The notes beneath the pieces are model-generated. The model saw nothing but the letters and a program-made list of their open reading frames with translations. It had not been told where the DNA came from and did not search any database. DNA of 64,000 bases from Glandiceps talaboti (lineage: Eukaryota > Hemichordata > Enteropneusta > Spengelidae), in NCBI RefSeq assembly GCF_964340395.1, contig NC_135559.1:16612050-16676049 (forward strand), written 5' to 3'. This document shows positions 18,906-31,590 of this stretch, piece after piece; the first letter of the stretch is position 1; each line of letters opens with the position of its first letter. The position numbers and the translations under genes were made by a program.

Positions 18906-21545
18906 TTGTTTTAAGTTTTCCTCAAGTTTCATGAAATACTATTTTTCCCATAAAGTTCAAATAAATGTTCATCATTATTTTCCTTGATGTCATTTTTAGC
19001 AACTTGCAAAGTTTTTTTACATGTATTTTGTAGACTCTTTCATGTAATATCATACAAACTGAACCCATGACAAAAGAAATCGCTTTCAGTCTGCGTAACA
19101 TTCAGGGTCCTAAACATCTTTTTGTGAACACTACTGTAAAGGTAGTTACTGGAAATGGTAAACGTGTCATGAAAATATTTTCAGAAGTATACATAGTTTA
19201 ATCTAAATTTCTATATTAAAATTAAAACCTTAAGAAAGTGTCAATTATTTGTCATGAAAAAAATATATACTGACAAGTAGTCTAATGTAAGGGCTTTGAT
19301 TTCTACATGAATCTAAACACCTAGAGAAAATATTAATTACTTGATTTTGAGAGTTGAATTGCATTGTTTCTGCTGTTTCTTAATAACTATATCAATTCAT
19401 TTTAGAGTGATTTAATGTTTGCTGACTATATGTTATATGCACGTGTAGATGTTTGCTTGGATTTTAATCATAGTGATTACATTCAGATACATTTCCACAT
19501 GAAAAATTTATTTTCACATTTTATACCATTAAAGAGACAAGAATTGTAATGAAAAATGACAATAACTTTATTAAACATACAGGACTAAAGTCATTATTAC
19601 AACTTTCAAGTTCTAATAATTTTTTAATGACAAGGTACTTTTCATACTGATATACAAGGCAATAAATATCATTTAAAGTTTAATATATACTTTGAGTCGA
19701 GTTTTAATGAAAACTTAAATATTAGACTTGTGATATGTTTTCAAATGACGTACATCACTTTAGACTTTTAAAACAATATACAGCTTTTGAAGGATTATTA
19801 TTTTTATACTCTTGCATTAGAGTCTTGTAATTTATTAAGACAAAAATTATTACTTTTCAGAATGTTAAATCTGATTATTATTCATTTCTTAATTAAATGA
19901 GACTCAGTCGCCTCGCTGCTTGACTCAGCATGCCCTCCATGTACATACTTACTTCACAAGTATTTATTACAGCATTGCGGTTTTTATACAGTGATTTACA
20001 ACTTTTACAACGAAATGGCCTAGGGGACGCATGTTTGTGTTACAGTTCATAAAGAATTATATAATATTGGGCCTGGCTGAATAGACATAAGTACATCGAC
20101 AGGTAAGAATGTGTAACTCTATAAAAATACATAATATTGACACGGGCTTACATCGTATTTCGCAGATGATACAATCATTCAATTTTCAGACTTACTAAAC
20201 CTCACCTACAAATGTCAGTACTGAACTCATCGTAATGTACGTATTACCCTTATGCTGTTCTGTAGTACTGGAGTAGTGTGGTGGCCAAATATCTGCAGCT
20301 GATACATGGTTCTCTTAGGAAAGTGTGAAAAGCGAGAATTCCAAGACTTCCAAAGCAAAGCAGAAGATCGCAAACGCCCCAAGTTATAGACAAGGTAAGA
20401 AGATGTTTGTTTCACATGGACTAATGCAATAACATTTCTATCATTATACATTTTCATATAAACACCCAGGTGTTCAAAAAAGTACAGGGTGGGTTTCATG
20501 AGGAAACGAAAAAAAAAACAAAGCATAGTAACGAAACTCCAATATTCCAGTATCTCTAGTTCAATTTCCTGGTTTAGATTGATGTGGTATCTACAGTCAG
20601 ATTGAGTTAGGGTTATACAGGAATGCATAGCTACTTTGCAAATTGTAATATGTGTAATTGTCGTCCAGTTGGACAAACCGAAGAAAGTACATTTGAAGTG
20701 AATGAAGGCGATTAATTTTAATTTTCGGAACGTAGGTGTTTATCCAAGATGGCTACCATTGGTTGTGTGCTATGTGTATAGATACATTAGCTATAAGATA
20801 CATTATGACCAGCTCTAGCCAATCGAACACTGTAGCAGAGTGTATTCTCCTGGTACCCTAATTCCCGAACCATGAAGAACTACCCTGATTGCACTTACTT
20901 ATAAATCAATATATTAATCTAGCAACGTAATAATGCATTAACATCGTGTACATAGAAAAGAGGAATCGCCCAATATAACGACAAGCAGGTAACTTGTACA
21001 TGTTGTAGATTTCATAACTTTCAATAAGGGACGGGAAAGTTTCTGGGGTGTGGTGGTGGTGGTGGTGGTCGAATTTTCCATCGGACCGACATCTCTGTTC
21101 CCATCTCTGTAAAACCCAAAACACACTGACTCCCGATCACTCATGTATTTACATGTTTACACACAGGACATGCCCTGCTTGATAAGATAGTGTTATTGTA
21201 TCTTCAAGTTTCTATATGTGAAATGTGTGCGTTTATTCTAAGTTTTGTCATTGTTGATCTGTATTGTGGGGTTTAATTGTCTTCCAAATAGTTTTCAATG
21301 TTCACATCCATTGTAATTTGTATATGTACGTAGTTTATTTTTATGTTGCTTGTCCTTGTTATCCTTCCAACTTTTCTTTAAACCTAACAATTAGGTTTTC
21401 ACCGGTACCGAGGTGCAGTGGTTTGGGTCAGCTGTCCAGACCTGATCCATACTCAAAAGTTTTAATATTTATTTCACGCCTGTGGCCCATGATTGTATTC
21501 CAGTTCATTCCAAATTAATGCTCAGACAGTAAGCTTCTTCAGTTA

Positions 21546-24171
21546 GGGAGTGATCAGTTTTTACGGCTGGGGGTGGGCCGGTGACTTTTTGTTCATGTTG
21601 TACTTAAAAATAGTGACCCCCCCTGCAATTCATTCACAAAACAATCCAACCAACCCCCCTCTGACAAATAAAAAAAACACAATGACCCCCCCCCCCCCTG
21701 TTGACAAGAAACACTCTTTTTGTTCTTGCAAAAGACACTCTATTCTCAAAGCATAATACCGCACACTGCACAGTTAATTTTACATGTTACATTTTCAGTA
21801 ATTTTAAGTGTATCTGGTAAATTGCTATCTCAAATCCATTGCTTCACATGTATAAAGCTCTTTAGATAGGAACCCTATGAAAAGTATGATTGTCTGTTCA
21901 CGGACGTACACAATATTCATGGTCTAGTAACCAAAACTTCTAGGATATCTCTTAGATTGAGTGAAATATTAATATTTATTAATTCAGCTAATTATCAAGT
22001 ACAGTATTATAAATGGAGTTAATATACTTGTAAACCCATGTCAATAACTGTCACACATAATGATGTACTCGCATCATATAATGAATTGTTTACATCATAT
22101 AAAGATATGTTCACATTATATACAGTCAATATATTGTTTTCTTTAGACTTAACACAACTGTGGCTTTCCATTATTGTACACGTTTACACTCCTCAAGGTT
22201 TTGAACATTGAAATGTGATAAATGTCATTGTTTCAAAACAGAAATTAAAAAATGTCATAAAAATGTTTTCTGTACTACAGCAGTTTCTAAACTAGATTAC
22301 TAATTCAATTCACTTACTACTGGCTATGTTGTCCAGTATATTGTTGGCAACATGATAGCCTTGAAAATAAATACACTCTAATACCAAGGAAATGCTGACA
22401 AAATTTTACTCTCAGTATGCAGTCACTCAATGTGGATACTAGATATTCCAGAGGAGATGTAAAATCTAATTTTTCTCATAACTTTGCACCGTGTCAGTAC
22501 TATAGAAGTTCTGGCTACAGTAAATAGGCCTTTACTAGATCATCATCAAACAAGTCTGTGTTTATAACTTTGTTTATCAGTCATTCACATAAAATATATT
22601 CTCTGAGAATCCGATTAATAGTGTATTCACCTTGGAATATATTTCTTTCTTGGTAGTTTATGGTGTAAAACAATAGCAAGAGAAAAGGGGGTTTCACATG
22701 TAGCCTAGTAACATGTATTAAACTTGGTGATGGTCACAGGTATCAGAGAAGAAGTAAAACACAAACACAGGGAAGTTATTTTTATAAGACATGTAGTTCG
22801 TACTATAGCTATGCCAAGTAACAGTACAATAGTTTGTACATGTATGATAAATCAACATATTTGGGGTGAGATCAGTAGGTAAAAAAACTAATTCTTTTAG
22901 TAAGGCCTCAGAACCCCTTCCTCACCCCTTCTAACTAAATTGGTAAAATTGTTGCAGGCAGCACAATCAATTTCAAATCAGTATGTAGTATCATGTAGTG
23001 CTATGAATACAAAACCAGTATGTAGTGAGGAAAAAATAGCTTTTTCATTGGCACAATAATGTATTTTAGGGCCATGCATAACACATTTTTTTCCCATTTT
23101 TCAATTTGACATTTTTTTAGAAATGTTTGTGTTGGGGTACAAAACATTTCATTATAAAGGACCTCCTCTCACCCCACCCCTCACTAAAGGAATTTAGTTT
23201 TTACCCTAAATTGAACTATTGATCTCAACCATAAATCAATTTGGAACTTCTAATGGAGATGATCATAGTTATCATACATTATATGTACAAAATATGTACT
23301 ATACACATTGACATTGAATATCCAATATCTAGACACAGGCTGGGTCAGGCACTTTCAGTCACAGTGTTTGCCACATATTATTTCAAAGTGTCCTAAATTG
23401 GTTATGTTTGTACACAATTCAACATGTTCAGGTCAATGGAGGAACAGATTTTAGAACCAGTAAATCTTAAGGTATTTCATTTCTTATGTGTTACATGTAC
23501 AGCTACACATGCAAGTTTTTGTACCACAAGATGACACAATGCAACTCATGGCGTGCAATAGCGAGAAGTCAATTTTGTAACAAATAACTGTTGCTTAAAG
23601 GTGGCCATGGTGCAGTGTTGTGATGTCATACCATATGTATTGGATGTATCAAGAGAAAGAGTTCATGTTATATTTGAATGTATATTTATGGCTATTTGTT
23701 TATGGTTTATTTTATGCACTTACATTTTTTGTTTAATAGCTTGCACAGCGCCCACAAGCGACAGCAATGACTAGTACACATGCGTGTCCTATACACTAAG
23801 CAATGTTTTTTTGGTGGTTTTACCCAAGGTTGCATTGAGGTACAATGACTACGCATGCAAGTTCTACATGTATGTACGATGTGCAATCTCCACGCCAAGG
23901 GCGTTATCTATGATATCATTGTGAGGCTGCTGGTCACAAATGAATCTACCCAGCTGTGTGAGCTTAGGGGCTTTGGCCTAGTTATGATATTAAATGTATG
24001 GACATTGAAGTACAGGAGCAGGGCTCATGGTTTTGTTTAGTTGAAAACAAGGTGATCCCCCCCCTTTATTCGCCTCGTAAAAATGATGAACCCCCCTTCT
24101 TTGAGTCCCAAATTGAGGCGCCCCCCCCTGATTTACCGGCCCACCCCCGGCCGTAAAAACTGATCGCTCCC
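21546..24171. mobile_element. Non-autonomous DNA transposon, TTA target duplication (PIF/Harbinger-like ends)
   Basis: The left end GGGAGTGATCAGTTTTTA and the right end (its reverse complement with one change, finishing GATCGCTCCC) form terminal inverted repeats with G/C-rich inner parts. TTA stands on both sides (21543-21545 and 24172-24174). The empty site is present in copies 2 and 5 near 35050 and 56995 (TTTAGTTA followed by AAGA or GAGT), proving insertion. No transposase frame is visible inside, so it needs enzyme in trans. A 3-bp TTA duplication suggests PIF/Harbinger, though other families are possible. Confidence 0.82.
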
Positions 24172-24198
24172 TTAGAGTAGTTCCAGCTTTGTGCGAGA

Positions 24199-24276
24199 TC
24201 TGGCCTGACACAAATGTTAAAATATTGGCTTAAGATCGATCTTAAGCCAATATTTTTACATTTGTGTCAGGCCAGA
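24199..24276. repeat. 78-bp palindrome at the copy 1/2 junction
   Basis: Arms of 39 bp run from TCTGGCCTGACACAAATG to its complement, centred on GATC-GATC (between 24237 and 24238), with one mismatch. The same structure is at 35074-35151 and 57018-57095, and half of it at 63425. Confidence 0.9.
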
Positions 24277-24400
24277 TACTAGAAGGGAATAACGACCTAA
24301 CTCCATCACGCAAGCTATATTGGATGCGTTACAGTTTAATTTAATAGGAATTTGCAGAACTTTATGTGTAATTTTTCCATTGGAGTTAACAATAGCGTTA

Positions 24401-25864
24401 GGTCTTGAGACTGGTTTATGTTTTTATGTGCCCACCATCTCACTACAGTATATCAGAATGGGTTTTACCACCACATGAATCATTTAAAGACTAAGTTAGA
24501 TAGGAATAGTTGCTTCTAAAACAGGCCCTGTTATGGTTTAAACAGTGCCTTTAGTGCTCTTTATCTTTATGTTGTCCCTGTGCAGTGTTCCTGCAGTGCT
24601 CAATTTTATGCCAAGGTATGTGGAAGAGGGGGACATATTCTAGTACTATATTGTTTATGTAGAATTTAAATTTCCTTCCTTATTGAAAACCATAATCTTC
24701 GATTAAGCAATATTTGTAGCTAAGTGCCATTTTTTGACAGATTTCGACTGAGTTCAGGGCATTTTGTAAATAAGTATTAGATTTCCATAGTAACATTAAA
24801 TAATCAGCATATAGTAAGTAAGACAGCCTATTAGTTAAAATGAGTTGGTGGGTCATAGTTTGACAAGTGAATTTGTCTTTTTATATAATTTACATAGACA
24901 TTAAATAGTAGGAGCTGAGGCCATCCCGTTGTCTAATACCTCTCCGAATTGAAAATTGGCTGATCATACCATTTTTTGCCTTAACACCTCCAATTTCGTT
25001 TGAAAATATATCTTTGATTACTTTATAAAAACGTCATATGATGCCATTTTGTCAATTTGTTGGAAAAACACCTTCATTCCAAATTGAGTCAAAGGATTTA
25101 TTCAGATCGATAAAATATGAAAAATCTATTTATCCTTACCTTGGTATTTTGTAATTAACTGGTTAATAACAAATGTATGATCACTGGTAGCTGGTACTGA
25201 ATTTAGGTAGAAAGCAAATCAGTTCTTTTATTATAATATTATTTTAGTCATTGAATTCGCCAACCATCTGTTTCAGGACCGAAGTAAATAGTTTACTCGA
25301 AAAATGATAGGAACAAGTACTGGACGAATCGGGAATGACTTAATTTATGATATCAGAAACGAAAAGTATGATGTCCCGATATTTGCTGGGATCTGTCTTG
25401 TCTCCCTTTTCGTAGATCGATGTAATTATACCCATATACAAGCAACTAGGGAAATGACCACTTATGTGAGCTGCTCAGGTTTTATAGCTTGTTTCACCTT
25501 TAAAAGTTCACTTTTTTTAACAGCCCTGTGTTGTAGTTTTTGTTTTGTTTGTAATAGCTAATTCTCGATTGATGATTGAATGGGTCTGTGCTCAGATTAA
25601 TTGAGATATTTTTTGTGTGTACCATGTTTGCTTTCTGGTTCCGAGTTTTTTAACCTTTGCCTGCTGCCTCGTGATTAAAGTTATCACAGTCTTCTCTCTC
25701 AAAGTTCTTAGCAAGTACTAAAACGTCATGGTCAGTACTACTACCTTTTGTCTGGTGGCGTGTGAATTTACCCATAGAGTCATTGGGGCAGCGACCATTG
25801 AGAATTACAATTTCTGAAGAGATACACAGATCCAGAAATATTTCAACATATAGTTGTTGTTTTT
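24401..25864 (-). mobile_element. Non-LTR retrotransposon fragment in copy 2 (first part)
   Basis: Decayed reverse transcriptase and endonuclease on the minus strand; it continues at 27413-27740 after the inserted element. The active-site codons at 24800-24811 read Y-A-D-Y. Confidence 0.78.
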
Positions 25865-25910
25865 AGCACAACTGAACTGAGGTTCAGTAGTGCTATAGGG
25901 ATCGCCCGGC

Positions 25911-26013
<103 letters not shown>

Positions 26014-26539
26014 AACAACTTAAACTCAAAAACTGCTGAACCGATTGCCATGATATTTGGTGGGTCCATTACCTTGGGTATCTAGTTGGGAAATTGTTCA
26101 AATCAAAATGATCGCATCACAGATGTGTGATTTGGGTCAAAAAATGTGATTTTTGGTCAAAAAACTTAAACTCAGAAACTACTGGGCAGATTGGTACGAA
26201 ATTAGGTGGGAACATTCCTAAGGGGATGTAAAGTAAGATTTGTCCATGACGGGATGATTCCATCAGTGATATGCAAATTAGGGCTAAAAATGTGTCTTTT
26301 TGGTTAAAAATCTATAATTCCAAAACTACTGAGCAGATTGGGCTGAAATTTAATGGGAATGTATCTAGGGATGTATGGACAAAGAAATATTAAGCATACC
26401 ATGATTCCATGAGTGATATGCAAATTAGGTGTAAAAATGTTCATTTTTGGTCAAAAACTTATATCTCAAAAAGTACTTGGTCACCAAGTCTGAAACTTGG
26501 TGAGATGTTTCTGCATGTTATTCTTCAAAACATTTTGAC

Positions 26540-27300
26540 AAAATTGGCCCTAGCAACCATGACCACGCCCTTAGCAACAACCAAATGGCAGTATATTTTG
26601 GTCAAATAACAACATCATATGGTAGTCAAATGAATAAACATTCAAAAAATGTATGCAAATACCGTAGCAACCATGACCACGCCCATAGCAACAGCCAAAC
26701 GGTCGTGTATTTCACAAAGATAACAACAGGGATTAATAGACAATTGAATAAACGTTCAAAAATGTATGTTAATTTGCCTAGCAACAAGACCACGCCCATA
26801 GCAACAGCCAAATAATCATGTATATTGCAAAGATAACAACAGGAATAGAAAAACAAATGAATAAACATTCAAAAAATGTATGCAAATGTGCCTAGCAACA
26901 AGACCACGCCCATAGCAACAGCCAAATGATCACATATATTGCAAAGATAACAAAGGGGATTAATAGACAATTGAATAAACATTCAAAAAAATGTATGTAA
27001 ATATGCCTAGCAACAAGACCACGCCCATAGCAACAACCAAATAATCACATATATTGCAAAGATAACAACAGGAATAGAAGACAAATGAATACACATTCAA
27101 AAAATGTATGCAAGTGTGCCTAGTAACAAGACCACGCCCATAGCAACAGCCAAATGATCACATATATTGTAAAGATAACAATGGAGATTAATAGACAATT
27201 GAATAAACATTCAAAAAATGTATGTAAATATGCCTAGCAACAAGACCACATCTATAGCAACAGCCAAATGATAGCATACATGTATATCGTAAAGATAGCA
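26540..27300. repeat. ~115-bp tandem repeat, seven units
   Basis: Units recur at about 26552, 26668, 26779, 26895, 27011, 27122 and 27237. Each holds a CCTAGCAACAAGACCACGCC-like core, an AAAGATAACAA segment and CATTCAAAAAATGTATG. They belong to the core of the HINE-type element. Confidence 0.85.
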
Positions 27301-27412
27301 ACATAGTTGGATAGGCAACTGGATAGTCATTCACCAAATGAACACTTATTGTTCGCATGTTAGCATTTTTAAAAACTTTACAGTTGTGCTACAACGCCAT
27401 TGGCGGTATTTT

Positions 27413-27740
27413 TTGTAATGTCCTGTGATTTGACTCGGTTTCAAATGTATGATGGATGCCGATGAGTGGTAGTCCAGGTTTGGATAAATCACAGTATCGT
27501 TTTCCATTTAATATGGGCATTGCAATCACTTGGCTGATTTGTCCTAACTTAAAATATTTTATGACATCTTGTTTCTAGTAGCTGATTCAGATTAGTGTCT
27601 TTCCTTTTGAAGATGCTGAAGGCTTGAGGCCTCATATCCGCAGTGCAAACACATATATTTTCGTCTAAATCAAACATGATTTTATCAAGGCGAGTCCAGA
27701 TAAAGTCCTCACAGCAGCTTTTCGATTCTCTTATTCAATG
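27413..27740 (-). mobile_element. Non-LTR retrotransposon fragment in copy 2 (second part)
   Basis: Continuation of the LINE endonuclease side beyond the inserted element. Degenerate, no open frame of note. Confidence 0.65.
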
Positions 27741-27751
27741 TTAACAGTTTT

Positions 27752-27803
<52 letters not shown>
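27752..27803. repeat. (CA)n microsatellite, copy 2
   Basis: A pure CA tract of about 26 units at the end of the LINE fragment, at the same position as in the other copies. Confidence 0.95.
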
Positions 27804-27805
<2 letters not shown>

Positions 27806-29321
27806 GACACAATTCACTGCTGATAATACAGCCAATAGAAGCAGGTTTGCAGGTGTTTGATTCACATCAAAATGCATGCATAAAAAGGAAACATTGTATT
27901 CACAATGATTATATTTATAACCATGATTTCCGCTTGGTGTCGAGTGCATAGTTTTTCTCTCGTTAATCCAGCCAGTGTTAATCTCACCAAGGTCACCTGA
28001 TTTATATTTGTTTGCTTGTTATCTTTACCTACCACAGATACAAACAAGACCATAAATTGCACAATGTTTGTGTTTTGTATGTTAGAACTTGGTATGAGTA
28101 GGACAACACCCTCATCCCCAGCCTTTCCCTACCCTACACTTAAAACATACAACATTATAAGATAACCACATGTTTTCTTCGTCTAAAGTGACTGCTCTGA
28201 GAAGCATTATAGTTAGTTTGTAACTGAAACAACCACCATAGTTGCACAAGTATGGCTATAATATATGTCATAAACTGTACAAGTTTGCTTTTATTCTGAC
28301 ATTTACGATCACATAAGAGGACTTGTGTTATAAGACCACAAAAGATTTATCCTTGTCAAGTATGTGTTTGGTATTTCAATGCAAATATATCACTAAAACG
28401 ACCTGTTTTCAGTAAATAACTTGTACCAAGTCTATTGGTCTTAGCTTCTAATTGTCTAGTCGCTTTTCACACTATCGACTTAGAAATGGACAACTTGCAG
28501 ACGTAATACATGTTTTTTATGATAAGTCGTGGACCATTTGATATCCTGGGGGTGGCTTGAAAGATTTGGGGGGGGGGGAGATGACAAATGGAGTTGCTTG
28601 AACAAACAATCCGGATATGAGTGAGTGATGGAAGAAAAAATGGACCACTGTTGCTAGAAAAAATATCCTGGCAGGGATATGATGTACAAGTTCTAGTGAA
28701 CTGTTCAACCTGCTAGTACCCCGTAGGATACTTGTCAAAACATTTTCAAACACATGCCAGGGACCAGCAGTTTCGTTGGCCTGTGGTACATATATATATA
28801 TTTGTTCTTATCACTGTTTCTTTCATATTTGTTTCAAATATTACTTCATGTAAGGTTTCAAACATAACTATACATAAAAATATACATATACATGTATTAA
28901 CTAGCTTTCACACTAGTTACAGAACATGCCACGTAAATGTTTGGCTGTTTCACAATTAGTGCTTCACTTATCTTGCACGTATTATTAGATAGTTTATAAA
29001 AGAACTTAATCTACATTGTTCTAGTCTCTTCAATAGGAAATTGTCAGAATGGATGAATATACTTTGTGCATAGTCACCTGATAGTAAGGGATAGAGAAAA
29101 AAAAAATCATATTTGGTACATCACCAGAAATTGTTGTGTGTCTGTGTTGTGTCAGATTGTCATAGAGGGTGCACTTCACTTGCCACAGTTAAACCTGATG
29201 TTGTTTTTTTTAAACAACTTTTGTGTGCTTACAACATAGCTGTGTGAAATGTATTCATTATATTAGACAATTTTATAAGCCATGTTTTTCTCAATTTATG
29301 AATTTACCCTAGATGTGAGTA

Positions 29322-29540
29322 AAAATAGTTATCACAATAGTTTACTAATACTTAACTCTGAATACAGTACAAATAGTTATCACAATAGTTTACTAATACT
29401 TAACTCTGAATACAGTACAAATAGTTATCACAATAGTTTACTAATACTTAACTCTGAATACAATACAAATAGTTATCACAATAGTTTACTAATACTTAAC
29501 TCTGAATACAGTACAAATAGTTATCAAAATAGTTAATTAT
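29322..29540. repeat. 48-bp minisatellite, ~4.5 units
   Basis: Same 48-bp unit as in copy 1, more homogeneous and shorter. It is interrupted at 29535 by an AT-rich stretch. Confidence 0.9.
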
Positions 29541-31590
29541 TATTATTCTTTTATTATTTTAATTTCTTAGAAAACGCACTACACATACGTCACAGTGCGA
29601 AAATAATTTTACTAATACTTAACTCTTTTCAAATATTGCAAAATTATTTTTTTTCTCATCAAGTTCAAATAAATATTTAGCATTACTTTTCTTGATGTCA
29701 ATTTTAGCAACTTATGAAATTCAATTACAAGTATTTTTTAGATTCTTCTTAATGTTTGGAGTGTTATCCTCATTTTCTCAACACTGCTGTAAAGGTAGTT
29801 TAATACTAGAAATGGTAAATTTGTCATAAAACTATACATCAACAAGTACTTTAATCTAAATTGCTTTCTATATCAAACTTAAAGTATTGAGAAAGTGTCA
29901 ATTATTTGTCAGTAAAAACATACATTGACAAGAAGTAGTCTAATGTTAGTTGCTTTCATTATCTCTACACAAAAATAAACACCTTGAGAAAATGTCAATG
30001 ATTTTTACACCTTGAGAAAAGGTCAATGATTTTACACCTTGAGAAAATGTCAATGATTTACTTTGAGAGTTGAATCCACCTAGTTTCGTAACAATTATAA
30101 ATTAATTCATTTTAGAGTGATTTAAATAATTTTAGCTGAGAGTATATGTTGTGTAGATTTTTTGCAGGGATTTCACTTATAGTGATTACGAAAAGCCATA
30201 GAAAATTTATTTTCAAATTACATTTTATACCATTTTTGACACATTTTCAACAAAATTGTTATTTGTATACATACCCTTTTCAACTAACCATATAAACAGA
30301 CATATTTTAAAGCAAAGTGTTCTTGTATGTATTCGGTCAGTTTTCAAGTGATCGCTGCATTTCAATTTCACTTTATATAGTCAATTTAAAATGTAGGGAC
30401 TGATGAGGTATTTGTTTGACTGACATGTGACAAAATAGCAGTTAGGTCAAAGGTCAAAGATAACATGAAATGAGTTTTAAGATCTGTGACTCAGACAGTT
30501 TATTGACTGGGTTTGAAGAACATTTTATATTGTTAAGTTATGACAATTTGACAAGACAGTGTGTTTATTTAACACATCTGACATTTTCTAATTCAAATGT
30601 ATGCAAATTATCTAGATTAGTTGTTGTATCCACGTTTTGTCATGTGTCAACAGTGGCATGAAAGGTCACAGGTCAATACCACTTGAAATAAATTTTACTG
30701 TACTGTGTGTGTCAGGACAGTTTGGAGACTGAGAGTTTACAAGGTTATGATATAAGTGGAAAGTGCAGACCTGCGCCTGAATAGTGTTTTGCAGTACAAT
30801 ATCTGAGATAATTAGTATCCATGGTTTTGTCACGTCTCAACAGAGTCATAACTGTCACAGATACATCAATAATACTTAAAATAAATTATATTGCGTGCCA
30901 GGACAGTTTGCAGACTGAAACGTAGAGTTCATAGAGCTATGATATAACTGGATAGTGCAGACCTGACTAGTGTGCCCTTTTGATAATGATAAAAACTTTT
31001 TTTTTCTGTATATTCACCTGAGTAAGGGATAGGGACATCCCAAATATGGATGTCTCCAGTAATTGTCGTCAGACTGCCATAGAGGGTGCATTTCACTTGC
31101 CAAAGTTAAACCTGACGTGGTCTTTTTTAACACAACATTTGTGTGCTTACAATGCAGCTTTGTGAAAAAACTTAAATATTTGTTTTCTAGACTTGTGATA
31201 TGTTTTCAGATGACGTACGTTAATTTAGACCTTTAACACAATAAACAGCCTTGATATGAAAGGATTAGAGTCTTGCATTTTATTGAGACAAAAAATTATC
31301 ACTTTTCAGAACGTCAAATCTGATTAATTATTCATTTCTTAATTAAATGAGACTCAGCCGCCTCGCTGGTTGACTCAGTATGCTATTCATGTACTTACTT
31401 CACAAGTATTTATTACAGTTATAGTTTACACACAAAAACACGATTATTTGTTAGAGCATTGCGGTTTTTATACAGCGACTTACAACTGTTACAACGAAAT
31501 GGCCTAGGGGACGCATGTTTGCGTTACAGTCAATAAAACATTATAGTCTACTGGGCCTGGCTAAATAGACATACGTACATCGACAGGTAA

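Larger units (their letters stand above)
14932..24400. repeat. Array copy 1
   Basis: It contains the LINE fragment (to ~16850), a CA/CG tract, spacer, the longest 48-bp minisatellite of the window (18415-18905) and further spacer. It lacks the ~1.6 kb segment that copies 3 and 4 have between their two minisatellite blocks, as if recombination between the blocks had removed it. A TTA-flanked transposon (21546-24171) has inserted near its end, followed by the 78-bp palindrome. Confidence 0.8.

Noticed and set aside
20227-20676. 149-residue minus-strand open frame in copy 1
   Set aside because: The same spacer in copies 3, 4 and 6 is closed by stops in this frame, composition is not protein-like, and no motif is seen.
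26540-27300. Possible CRISPR-like array
   Set aside because: Units repeat as a whole without unique spacers, lengths (~115 bp) are wrong, and the context is an animal transposon.
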